A stretch of 64,000 bases of DNA. It comes from Blumeriella jaapii. Lineage: Eukaryota; Ascomycota; Leotiomycetes; Helotiales; Drepanopezizaceae. This document shows, piece by piece, positions 37,130 to 48,399 of this stretch (positions are counted from its first letter, which is position 1; each line of letters begins with the position of its first letter). Position numbers and translations under genes: made by a program. The DNA lies in NCBI GenBank assembly GCA_009599575.1, contig VWND01000012.1, positions 310,001 to 374,000 of the forward strand. Reading direction: 5' to 3'. The notes below the pieces were generated by a model. It was not told the origin of the DNA and searched no databases. It saw only the letters and a program-made list of their open reading frames with translations.

Positions 37130-39774
37130 AGCTTTTCAGCTCGATTAATCGAGCTTTTCGATAAGATTCCGAAAATCCCGTAGATTGAAAAGTTTAACGA
37201 AACTTTCGTGCTTTTGTCGGGTTAGATTTTTAATAAAACTGTTTGCGTATATTTTATTTGTTAAAAAGTATATGATTTTAAATTTCTTATTTTAATATTT
37301 CTAGCGAATTCATATATTGCTTATATCGATATAACGAAGCTTCGTAAAAATTTTCTTTTTATTTTTTACAATTAATTTGATCGTTTGCTAATTATCGCAA
37401 TATACGTTTTATTTAAAAATAACGTCGAATCGAAGCTTTTTAAAAAAACGTTGAAATGTTATTATTTTTTTTACGATCGTTACACAAGCAAATAGCTCCG
37501 CTTTAATAAAAAAAATGGTAATTGTGTTTTATCGTATAGTTTTTCACAAAATAGCACTTCCGAAAAAAAAAAAATATACTTTTAAAAGGATTTCCGAATT
37601 TTTAAATCGTCGGCGAAAAAGGCGTCGGTAAAAATTATTAATTAGTTTTTCCGCTCCTTCCGATTATAAACGATTTTTTAAGAATTTTATTTCGTAAAAA
37701 TATCGAAGCGTTTAATTAGCTGCTTCGAAATATTAAAGATTTGAATTGGTAAAAAAAAATAAAAAGCTGAAAAGCTGCGAAAGCTACGTCGGATCGAAGT
37801 ATAATAATCGTGTATAAAATTAAACCGACTTTTTTTTAATACTTTTTAATTTGCGAAAACGTGGCTACGCCTGAATTTTTAACAAATTCGCAAATTAAAA
37901 AAAGCGTATTTAAAAAGCGCTTTTTGCATGCATCAAACTTCGTAGCGATTTTTTCGATATACGAATCGTAAAACAAAAAAACTTTTTTTTTTTGTTTATT
38001 TCGTAAAATACAAATTTTAAAAAAATAATCCAGATTTTTTATATTTGTAAGCTCGTAGACTTTTTTTAAACCGAAAATAATTTCGTCGGCTTTTTTAACG
38101 AATAAAAAGCGTAGTATAAAACTTAAATATCGTTAACGTAAAACGTTATATATACGCTTCGCATTTCGTTAGCGAATATATAAAACTTTTCGTTTATTAA
38201 TTCGAGCTTTAGCTTTTTTAAAATATTAGCGAATTCGCCGTATTATAAAGCTGGAAAGTTTTTTAATTTATACAAAGCTCGGTTTAGTTGTATTATTATA
38301 CTTAATTGTTTAAATTTATTAGGCAGATAGTACGTAATTGATTTATTTTTAAAGTTTCGTTTTGCATTAACGAAAGTATTAATAATATCGAATTGCTTGA
38401 CTTTCAGATCGAAATAAACCGCCAGCGCTATAACCGTTCGGAAAAAACGGGCTGCGAATATAGCTGCGTATATAAAAAAAATTAAAACTTCGTTTTGAAA
38501 ATTTTTTTTTACGACTAGTTTCGATTTGCACCGCTGCAATTCGTCTAAGCTGTTTGTTTTGTATATAAAAACCTATTTAAATAAAATGAGTTTTATAGTT
38601 TTATTTTTTTTAACAATTCTTCAGCATTTTCTGATTTTCAAATTTTTAATTTTGATTTTTATTTTTTTTTTAAACTGCTTTTTTATTTAATGGTTTTTCA
38701 ATTCGTTTTAGTTTTTTAAAGCCTTCGGTAAATTGTTCCGATATTATTTTTGATCGAAAAATTAAATATTTTTTACCGACTTTTTTTTTATCGAAGCCGT
38801 TATCACTGCGTAAATAGCCTAGAAATTTTTTCTATTCATTTAAATCGGCTCGTTTATTCAAAACGTGTAAACGAATTCGTCGATTTATTATTTAATAAAT
38901 AAAACCATTAATTAAAAAATTTCGCATACCGTAGCGTATATTTCCGGTTTATCCGGCCAGTATAAAATGGAATTTGTACGATTTCGTTTAGCAATCTTTG
39001 GAATCAGCTGCTTTTTATCGCTTATCGAAAACTTCGATTTGTTTTTTTTACTTTTTTTAAATAATGTTTTTTTTTTAATAATCAGCTTTAAAAAAGTTTT
39101 CAAAAGCAAACGTTTAAATAGCTGTTTTATTTTAAATCGATTTGGCGCTTGATTTGCCGGGCGATAGCTTTTAATTATAATTTAAAAAGTTGAATTGCGC
39201 GCTTTTTCGTATAAGACCATTTTTATATCCGCGCCGGAAAATCTTTTGAAGCTTTGCTTTATTTTATTTTGTTCTGCAGTAATAAGCTTTGCTAGTTTAT
39301 TATTTTTTTTTAAATTTTTATAATTTTCTAACGCTTTTATCGCGTCGGTTAAAATGTTTCGAATATGCTTTGCATATTTTCGACTGATAACTAGTTTTAA
39401 AAATTAAAATTGATCGGTAATAGCTTTATCGAAAAAGCTTTTATAAAAAATTATTATTTCCGAGCTTTGAACGTTTAAATCGATCGTAAAAAAAGGCTCG
39501 ATCGCTTCGATTTTTATTAAGTTTTTTATTCCCGAGGATTTGGCTTTTTTTGAAATATTTAAATTTATTAATATTAAAATGTTTTTTTTTTCTATCGTAA
39601 GCTTTAAAAATCCATCAGAAAAGCCTAAAATAAGTTTTGATTCTGATAGCGGCTCCGGTGGAAAAAGACTTTTATTTTCTTTTGTAAAATCTGGAAATTG
39701 CTCGTTTTGTAATAATAGTTTTTTTTTTGTATTATTCCTTTTTTAGCATACCGAGTTTTGCTGGTCTGCGCCGC
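37130..39774 (-). pseudogene. E4 Copia RT and RNase H
   Basis: Minus strand. The open frame 38,539-38,243 holds the Copia RT core: KSKLVVKKNFQNE, IYAAIFAARFFRTVIALAVYF, QFDIINTFVNAKRN and IIIQLNRALYKLKNFP (the LxKALYGLRRSP box). The catalytic box reads IYITFYVNDI near 38,147-38,127 (FYVDD with Asp to Asn by RIP). RNase H follows at about 37,900-37,200, ending in KHESFVKLFNLRDF near 37,180, the usual C-terminal LxxxKHxxFVxxLxLxD motif. Interrupted by many stops. E5 lies just upstream, at the integrase-RT linker. Confidence 0.85.
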
Positions 39775-39779
39775 TATTA

Positions 39780-40193
39780 TGTCAGGAACCAACATCACGT
39801 GTATGAGTCAGGTGATCCGCCAAAACCCTCTGCCTCCTACCAACCCTCGAATAGCACTTTCTGCGGATAGGCCGTAGGGGCCGGATAATATTATAAGGGC
39901 TGAAGATAACATTTAGATAAAACATTTTATAAGAATAATTGCTAAGAAACCAGTTATTAGGATTATATTAAAAAAAATTGAAAAAAGGTCGGGATAGGGG
40001 CTGGAAAACATACTAAATGGAATTCGCCTGGTTTCCTAGGAAATACTCTTTTCGAAGGCTCCACCCCTTCTTTTGTACTTATATACGCTTTCTACTAAAA
40101 ATGTAGAAGATAAAAATCAGTCTGATTATTAACCCAATTTTATCTAAGCTTTATTATTTAAACTAATATTTCCCTGCTTTTCAAATTCTTACA
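39780..40193 (+). repeat. E5 5' LTR
   Basis: 414 bp, tgtcagga ... tcttaca. Contains well-preserved GC-rich stretches (for example 39,820-39,885). Confidence 0.93.
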
Positions 40194-40399
40194 TTTTGAT
40201 TTCTTTTTATCCACCGAAACGGCAGTTCGATACTATTAAAACAACCTTCTACTATACTACTACACCTACATCGTTACTATCGATATTATGGCTCTTCGCA
40301 TTCGCAGAAAACAAGCATTTCCAGCTATTCAAAAAAACCCAGCACCTTCGGCTGCTTAAAAAAACCCCGTATCATCGTCTCTTCTGACGTCATCAGCTT

Positions 40400-41489
40400 C
40401 ACCAAAGATCGAAAATACCCTATCATCAGGGCGCGACGACTCCCCAACTCTTTTTATCGAAAAAATTATTAAAAAAAGCCACGCTCAAAGCGATTCGGAA
40501 AAACCTTTTACCGAAACCCTGATTTATCTGGCTAATAAACGAACCCGCGCCGAACAAAAAAAAAACGATAAACGTAAAAAAATAAAAAAGATACGAGCTA
40601 AAATAAAACAAAAAAAAACTGAAAAAAAAGTCTACGAAACAATCAAAAAACTCGAAAAAACCCTAAGACGCCGAAACGAACTCCGAAAAAAAGTTAAACA
40701 ACTTTAACAAAAACTTAACGCTTTCGAAAATATCGAAAAAAAAATTTTTATATTCTCTAACACCGCCCCAACTGAAAAAAAACAGAAAATAACCCAAGCC
40801 GGCGATTACTATAAAATATTTTCGAAATATTACGATAATAATACTTATTAGAAACGATCTAATATCTTTTCTGAATATATTATACCTTTTGTAAAAAACA
40901 TAGCGAATTCGAACCGAAAAGCATCAAAAATAAAAGACTTTTTAATATATCGAAAGAAAAATACTAAAAAAGTTCAATCTTTTATTCGGCGTGCAAAGCG
41001 AAGTTTCCGCCAAAATAAAAAAATAATATTTTATACTAATTAAAAAAAAATTAACGCCTGTATTCTAACCTTCGACGATAAAATAAAAAAAAAGTAAACC
41101 GGATACGAACGACGTTCTACGAATATTCGAACCATATAAAACGATTTCAAAAAATAAATATTAAACTCTTTAATAAATGCGAAAAATCGAAAAATCGCGG
41201 CTTCGAATTTATACGATAAAACGAAGCAAAAAAAGCATAAATTAATTAACGATTTCGTTGCTTATTTAAATAATCTCGAACAGCAATTGCAAATAACAAA
41301 CGATACGATTAAAAAAAAAATGCTTTTCGCAAAATTCCGACCTATTTTTCGAAAAAAAATTATTAAACGAAACAATATTGCAATTATAAGTTCGCACGAA
41401 AAATTAATATCAATCGCTCGTCGTATCGAAAATGTTAATAAAATTATCAGCGACGAAACGAAAAATAATAAACGACGAAACGAACGCAA

Positions 41490-41520
<31 letters not shown>

Positions 41521-41830
41521 CTATATTTACGATCAAAACTCAAAAGCTAAAACAAATACATACCGTCCTCGATTCGAAAATACGTTACAAAAAGAAAAAC
41601 GAAAGCGAGAAAACGACAACCTTAATAAAATCCTTTAAAATCCTAAAACTTTTAACGACTTTTCTTATCTTTCGAAATGCAATCGCTGCCAAAAGGAAAA
41701 GCACCGCATAGCCAATTATCCAAAAATCGAATATTATAAATGTAACAAAAAAAAACATATAGCTTTAAATTGCTCCGAAGCTAATAAATCTAAAAATTCG
41801 GAAAAAACTCCCGCTCGATTTTAATTTCGT
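40400..41830 (+). pseudogene. E5 gag remnant with two zinc knuckles
   Basis: Plus strand. The capsid C-terminal half near 41,235-41,440 reads INDFVAYLNNLEQQLQI, KKKMLFAKFRPIFRKKII and ISSHEKLISIARRIENVNK, the layout of chromoviral gag. Two CCHC-type segments follow at about 41,685-41,790: KCNRCQKEKHRIANYP and YYKCNKKKHIALNC, with cysteine-to-tyrosine losses by RIP. Upstream the region is lysine-rich and coiled-coil-like. Stops throughout. Confidence 0.75.
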
Positions 41831-41879
41831 CGCTGCCAATAAAATCAAGCGAAAAAAAAAAGCAAAAAATAATAATTTC

Positions 41880-44800
41880 AGTCGAAATTAAAAAAGCTAA
41901 AAGCGAAATTCGTACGAAACGAATTCTTATCGATTGCGGCGCGGAAAAAAATTGCATAACCCAAAAATTATCAATTAAATATAAATAAAAACCAATTTAA
42001 AAACGTATTAATTTATTTACGATTAAAAAAAAAAAAATAACTATTTACGACACGTATACGCAACCCATTCGCGCCACTAATAATTATAAAACAACTAAAA
42101 AAATACAAAGCGATTTCGTGGCTTGCGATATAAATATTCCAAAGGTTTCACTTATTTTAAAATTCTTTTGGTTGCGAAATATCGACCCCGTTATAAGCTT
42201 TCGAACTAAATCGTAACGATATCCAATCGAACGCTTATAATTTAATCTCGTTATAATTAAACGTTTCAAAAAGAAATCCAAAAAAAACAAGCGTTTTATA
42301 TCGTTTTAAAAAAAGCTACTGAAAAACAGTATTAATTACCTTTTAAATACGACGATTACGCCGACGTGTTCGACGATACCGCCGCGGTTACCCTAGCTTC
42401 TTACCATTTTATAAAACATCGAATAAATCTCGCGGAAAAAAAAAACCCCTTTTAAAAACCAGTTTACCTTTTGTCGAAATCTAAACTTACCGAATTACGC
42501 GAATATTTCGATTCGAGCTTAGAAAAAAGCTAAATAAAAAGGTTTATTAGTTCTGCCGGCGCACCGGTAATATTTATACCGAAAAAAAACGGAAATTTAC
42601 GATTATACGTCGATTATAAAAATCTAAACGCAATTACGATTAAAAATCGAACTTCTCTACCTTTTATAAGCGAAACTTTAAATCGTTTAAAAAAAGCTAA
42701 AATATTCACTAAGCTAAACCTTATTTAGGCGTATTACCGTTTTCGAATAAAAAAAGAAAATAAATAAAAGACTGCGTTTCGCACTCGTTACGAATATTTC
42801 GAATATTGCGTATTACCCTTCGGCCTTTCGAACGCATTAGCAACTTTTTAAATATATATTAATCAAACTTTAATCGGTTTAATAAATATTACGTATGTAA
42901 TTTACTTCGACGATATTTTAATATTTTCCGAAAACCCCGACGATCACACAAACGCGGTAAAAAAAGTTTTCGAAAAACTCCGTACTAACAAACTTTACGG
43001 AAATCTGAAAAAATATACTTTCGATACGAATACGATTAAATTTTTAAGCTCGTCGTTACTTTTACGGAAATTGAAATAAACCCAAAAAAAGTAAATAATA
43101 TTCGAAAATAGCCATTTTTTATTACGTAGCGAAATATTCAAATATTTTTGGATTTTACCAACTTTTACAAACGTTTTATTAAAAACTACGCTAAGCTTTA
43201 CCGATTTATTATAAATCTTCTAAAAAAAATACAACGAAAAAAAATATCGGACCCTTTTCGTTTCTTATTCGAAGCGAAGCTCGCTTTTTTACTTTTAAAA
43301 AAAAAGTTTTGCCAAGCACCGATTTTACGTCATTTCGATCCTCGATTGAAAATTCAAATCGAAACAAACGCTTCGAAATTCGCTATAAGCGGAATATTAT
43401 TTTAATTGTTCGAAAAAAATACGAAAGCACGTTAGCACCCTATCGCATACTATTCGAAAAAGCTTTTCTTTATAAAACAAAAATACAAAATTCACGACGC
43501 TGAATTAATAATTATAATTTACGCTTTTAAATAATAAAACCAATATTTACGTAGCGCCTCCGACGTTATTATTATACGTACAAATTATTACAATTTAAAA
43601 TACTTTTTTACGAAAAAACGTCTAAACGAACGCCAAGCGAAATAAGCCGACGAGCTAGCTAAATACGATTTTGCAATCGAATATAAAACAAAAGTTTTTA
43701 ACCCGGCGAATGGTTTTTCCCGCCGGCCAGATTTAAAAAAAAATTTAAAAAAAAATAACGAGCAGCTGCTTACGCTGCATCGTAAACTAAAACTAGCTTA
43801 TTTAAAAAATTCTAAAATATTCTTCGCAATAAAAACACGCCTAAAATCGAAGCATAAACCATTTCGCGCCGATAAATATTCGAAACTTTTATTAACGGAA
43901 TTAAAAAGTAAAAAGCAAGCGGAAAAAAGCTAAATAAAAAGCTTTTTCGCCGGACTATCCTTTGCTAATATTACTAATTGCAAACAATATATATCACGAA
44001 GCGTAGCCGCTGTATTACTACAATCCGAAACGGCTAATAACGAGCTAGCAAAACCGATTCATAAAACTATCCTTAAATTACAAAAATCTGATTTTTTTAT
44101 ATTATAAAAAACGTACGAATCGGCTTCGCAAAGCAATCGAGCCGAATCCGAAAAACATTAGCGTATAGGCCAAAATAAATTATTATATTACAAAAAACGT
44201 GCGTATATTTCGAATAAAAGCGCTATTAAAAGCGAAATATTAAAAATTAATTACGACGACCCGATCGCCGGCTATTAAAACTTTCGGCGAACGCTAAAAC
44301 TGATCGAAAAAAAATATTTCTGGCCTGGCTTACGAAGCGACGTAAAGCGTTACGTTAATACGTATAAAAAATGCCAAAAAAACAAGCCTAGAAAGCACCG
44401 ACCCTATAGCGAATTAATCCTTTTTTCGACTTTTACGAAACCTTAGAAAAAAATAACTATAAATTTTATTACGAATCTACCTTTTAGCAAAAAACGAAAT
44501 CGTATTTACGATTTTATATTCGTTATAATAAACCGATACACGAAATTATCGAAATATATACCGACACAAAAAACGATTTCAGCCCCAGATTTAACTAAAA
44601 TATTTATATAGCACGTTTACAAAGATTTTAACTGCTTTAAAAAAATTATTACAAACAAAAAATCAGTTTTTATTAATAAATTCTGGTTTTTAATAATATT
44701 TCATCTACAAATACGACGTCGATTAAATACCGCTTTTCATTTTCAAACCGATAGCCAAACGGAACGTTAAAATTAAATTTTAAAATTCTATTTTCGCACG

Positions 44801-45450
44801 TATTGCGATTATCGACAAAACGATTAAACTACGAAGCTTGCTTTAGCCGAATTTACGTATAATAACTCGATACACGCCTTTACGAATTCTACCCTTTTTC
44901 GCATACTATACGACTTTCATTTAAAACTTAGCAGCAACGTCGAAAGCGACGTCGTAAAAAAAAAAGTACCGTCAGCGAAAAAACGAATTAAAATATTGCA
45001 AAAAAAAAGAAAAATACTTAGTAAAAAGCTAAAAAAAGCCAACGCGAACCATAAGAAATTCTACGACGTTAAATACAAAAAAACTAAATTTCAAATAAAC
45101 GATAAAATATTATTATCGATCAAAAACCTCCGACAGCTGCGACCTTCTCGAAAGCTTTTAAATAAATATCTAAAGCCTTTCAAAATCAAGCGAATTATAT
45201 ACGAGCACGGCCAAGCTTACCAATTCGAGCTCCCTTCTTAATATCGTATTTACGATACTTTCCACGTTTCCCTATTAAAACCTTAGCAAAATCGGAACGA
45301 CACCGAGCCGAAAAATAATATAATAAAACTTCAAAAACCCGAAAAATACGAAATCAAATTAATATAAGCTTATAAAAATATAAAAAAAGGCCGATATTAC
45401 TTGATACGATAAAAAAGCTATTTACCAAGCGAAAACTTCTAAAAGCTAAA
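41880..45450 (+). pseudogene. E5 pol remnant (PR-RT-RNaseH-INT-chromodomain)
   Basis: Protease active site LIDCGAEKNCIT near 41,925-41,960 (DSGAEENCIS type; Ser to Cys). RT covers about 42,480-43,080: VIFIPKKNGNLRLYVDYKNLNAITIKNR in two adjoining parts, TAFRTRYEYFEYCVLPFGLSN, and the catalytic YFDDILIFSE near 42,905-42,935. The open frame 43,148-43,405 carries the RT thumb and RNase H start (FTNFYKRFIKNYAKLY, APILRHFDPRLKIQIETNAS). The integrase zinc region near 44,340-44,400 reads RYVNTYKKCQKNKPRKH. The C-terminal frame 44,996-45,241 holds KKTKFQINDKILLSIKNLR and a chromoviral tail ending FHVSLLKP, then a degraded chromodomain to about 45,440. Confidence 0.82.
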
Positions 45451-45499
45451 AAACCATTTTACGAACGCAAAAAAAATTATAAAAAAATACTTGAAAAAT

Positions 45500-46441
45500 A
45501 CGATAAATAATAGCAACGAAGCAATAACGAATACGCGCCGCAAAAGCAAAAAAAAAAAAAACAAAAACATCTAGAAAACCTTAAAACCGCCGCTAAACCA
45601 ATTCATTTTCATCGTTATTCCTTTCTTTATTATCATCGCCATCTTTTTCAAACTCAAAAGCAACGGCAAGCTAAAAAAAGAATTAGTACCAAACGAATTC
45701 GCAAAGTATTCGACTCATCCCAATTAAAACTTCTACGATAGCCGTAATCGAATTCTGAATTGCAGCTACGATATTTTCGTAAAAATTCAAAATTTAACCC
45801 AACTGGTCAAAATAAATCCGAGCGACGTTTTCGAAACGTCGGAAAATACGTTTCATACTAGCGTCGTTAAAAAAAAGGGCCGGCGCAGCCAAAGCCCTTA
45901 AAACAGCAGCAGCCGCCAAACCGGCAAAAACGGACGCAGCAGCAGCGGCGGCAGCCCGAGCCGCGGCGCGATTCGCACGATCTCCGACTATTATAAAAGC
46001 CGAAGCGTCACTTCTTTTTAAACGATTTATATAAGCGTCGTAAATAATAAAATCGACAAAAATCTTAGCAAAAGCTTTGGCCTCGGCAGCAAAAAAAAAA
46101 AACGGCAACGGCTGTAACAGCATCGAAACGATTTATAAAATCGTTAAGGCCCGCGAAAAATGTTTGCGCCTCGATAGCGCGTACGACAAAAACCTATAGC
46201 TAATTAAAAGCGAATCCGAGTAAAAGTCTAAAAAATTCACAAAAAAGCACTGAATATACGAAGTTTTGCAGCGATTGCATTTCACGCTGAAAAGCTCGAA
46301 AACGCAAAAAAACAAAAAGTCCGCTGTAATACCTTCGCGTAAAATCAAGCGGGCGCACCGAAAGCAGATAAAAATCAAGAGCATTTTAAAAATTCGCGGC
46401 GAACGCGGCGAAAAGCAATTGATTAAAATAAAAAAAAGCTA

Positions 46442-46477
<36 letters not shown>

Positions 46478-46719
46478 AAGCAGGCAAATGGCGGCCATTT
46501 TAAAGAAAAAAGCTTTTTCAACGAAAATGCGAACGCTACCGAAAACAAAAAAAACAAAACAGCAGAACAGCCATAATTCACGACCAAAAGCGGAAGAAAC
46601 AGCTACAATTCACGACCGAAAGCGAAAAAAACCGCACGTCATTTCGAAAGCGTAACGCACGCTATACGCACAAAAAAATCAATCGCCTTTAAGAACCAAA
46701 AGCCTAGAAAAAGAAGTAA
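45500..46719 (+). pseudogene. Extra 3' region of E5, Ala-rich and Lys-rich
   Basis: Between the chromodomain and the 3' LTR. One plus-strand frame gives AAKALKTAAAAKPAKT and an alanine run AAAAAAAARAAARF (45,880-45,990). It then continues, through a few TAG stops, as a lysine-rich segment (IVKAREKCLRLDSAYDKN near 46,135-46,200, FTKKH, LQRLHFTLKSSKTQ) to about 46,440. A minus-strand frame (46,123-45,794) is also open over the same DNA, so strand is not certain. No domain recognised. A 33-base A run follows at 46,444-46,476. Confidence 0.4.
46444..46476 (+). repeat. A33 homopolymer in E5
   Basis: Uninterrupted run of 33 A. It may be a slippage-expanded polypurine or poly(A)-like tract. Its length may be imprecise in the assembly. 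Confidence 0.9.
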
Positions 46720-47133
46720 TATCAGAAACCAATATTACGTATATAAGTCAAATAATCCGCCAAAACCCTCTGCCTCCTACCAATCCTCGAATAACATTCT
46801 CTACGGATAGGCCGTAAAGGCCGGATAATACTATAAAAGCTGAAAATAACATTTAAGTAAAACACTCTATAGAAGTAATTGCTAAAAAACCAATTATTAA
46901 GGTTATATTAAAAAGGATTAAGAAAAGGTCGGGATGGGAGCTGGAAAGCATACTAAATAGAATTCGCCTGGTTTCCTGGGAAATACTCTTCTCGAGGGCT
47001 CCACCCCTCCTTTTGTACTTATACACGCCTTCTACTAGAAATGTAAAAGGTAGAAATCAGTCTGACTATCAACCCAACCTTATCTGAGCTCTATTGTCTG
47101 AACTAGTGTTTCCCTGCCTTTCAAATCCTTACA
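46720..47133 (+). repeat. E5 3' LTR
   Basis: 414 bp, tatcagaa ... tccttaca, same length as the left LTR with mainly transition differences. A purine tract agaaaaagaag (about 46,706-46,716) just before it can serve as polypurine tract. Confidence 0.93.
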
Positions 47134-47138
47134 TATTA

Positions 47139-48380
47139 AAACCGCCCGCTAATATTTAATATTCAGCGTTTTAAGCTTTTTCGTTTTCCGCGTTTTCGAT
47201 AAACTTCACGATTTTTTAAAGCTTTAATTTAATTATAAAACTTGGATTTTTACGCTTCGAAAAATAAAATTTAAATTCGTTAAATATTACGTTTCGGCTC
47301 GTAATTATACGCATCAGCTAGAATACTCAGATTTTGTAAATATTAAAAGCGCTGTATTTAATCAAATATCCGATATATTTTTTCGGGAAAACCTTAAATT
47401 CTTTTTTATGTTTTATAGCTTTCCGATTTTTTATTATTAAATACGCACGAGTTTCGTACGTATAAATTTTGCTCTAGTCTGGTCTAAGGTCGGCCGTACG
47501 CGCTTTTACAATAGCAAAATCGTAATATCTGAAATATTACTTAAATTAATTATGCAAAACTTTATTTAAAAATTTAAATTGTCTTTTCGCAAGCGGCGAT
47601 ATATTATACAAATACGCTGCTGCTTTTATCGTTTCGGGCCAAAAAAAAATTGGAAAATTCGTTTTAATTTTTATTTTTATCGAACGCTTAATTATTTTTC
47701 TTTCTGCTCGTTTAATCGAGCCGTTTGGCTGGTGCACGTAAAATAAAATTAATTCTAAATCGATATTTTCGCGCTTAGTTTATTTTTAATACTTCGAAAT
47801 AATGTTTTTTTATTTTAAAATTACCGACGATTCGTTATTTTATCGAATTTTGCAAATAGAAAAATTATATTAGCGTTTTATTTATGCGTCGAACGTTTAA
47901 AAACGGTTTAAAACGATTTTTATATTTTTCGTTCTGATAACGAAGGCCCAAATCTTATTATTATATTCGTTTTTTTATTAAAAACATTTACGTCGAGCCG
48001 TTATAAGCTTTTCTACGATTTTTAAAATAATCGTAAAAGTTTTAGCCGATGCGAAAAAAAAGCCTGGAAAACTTATTTTTTAATATTGCTTTTAAAATTA
48101 TTTGTTTTAAATACGTAATAGCATATTTTTCGCATTTTATTTTAATTAAGCCTTTGATTTTTATTCCACGAGTGTTTTCGACCAGCTTTTCGAGCGCGTT
48201 TTTATTTAAATGGCTCGAACGAAAATATTATAAGCGCGCATTGTTATTCCGATCGTATATAAATACGCTGCTTTTTTTAAATTTATAACGCGTACGACGT
48301 TTCGAAATTATATAAATTATTAGGCCGGGCGAATTACGTTTTAAAAAATTTAAATTATTACGTGGAAAATGCGAACAAAA
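47139..48380 (-). pseudogene. E4 Copia pre-integrase and integrase
   Basis: Minus strand. The pre-integrase segment near 48,200-48,050 reads NALEKLVENTRGIKIKGLIK followed by KCEKYAITYLKQII (the ECxxCxxAKxKR zinc region with cysteine loss). The integrase core is at about 48,000-47,540 and the open frame 47,737-47,546 has MHQPNGSIKRAERKII and FWPETIKAAAYLYNISPL, matching the Copia QNGxxERxxxxI and WPExxxxAxYLxNRxP motifs. The frame runs into the E5 insertion at 47,139. Confidence 0.85.
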
Positions 48381-48399
48381 CAATTGATTTTGATATATT

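Larger units (their letters stand above)
39780..47133 (+). mobile_element. E5: full-length Gypsy chromovirus in E4
   Basis: 7,354 bp, plus strand, two 414-bp LTRs, perfect TSD tatta (39,775-39,779 and 47,134-47,138). Gag with two zinc knuckles, protease, RT, RNase H, integrase and a chromodomain-like tail occur in chromoviral order. Over 1 kb of extra sequence, including an alanine-rich GC island and a 33-A tract, precedes the 3' LTR. Being innermost, it is the youngest element of this nest, but it too is RIP-mutated. Confidence 0.93.
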
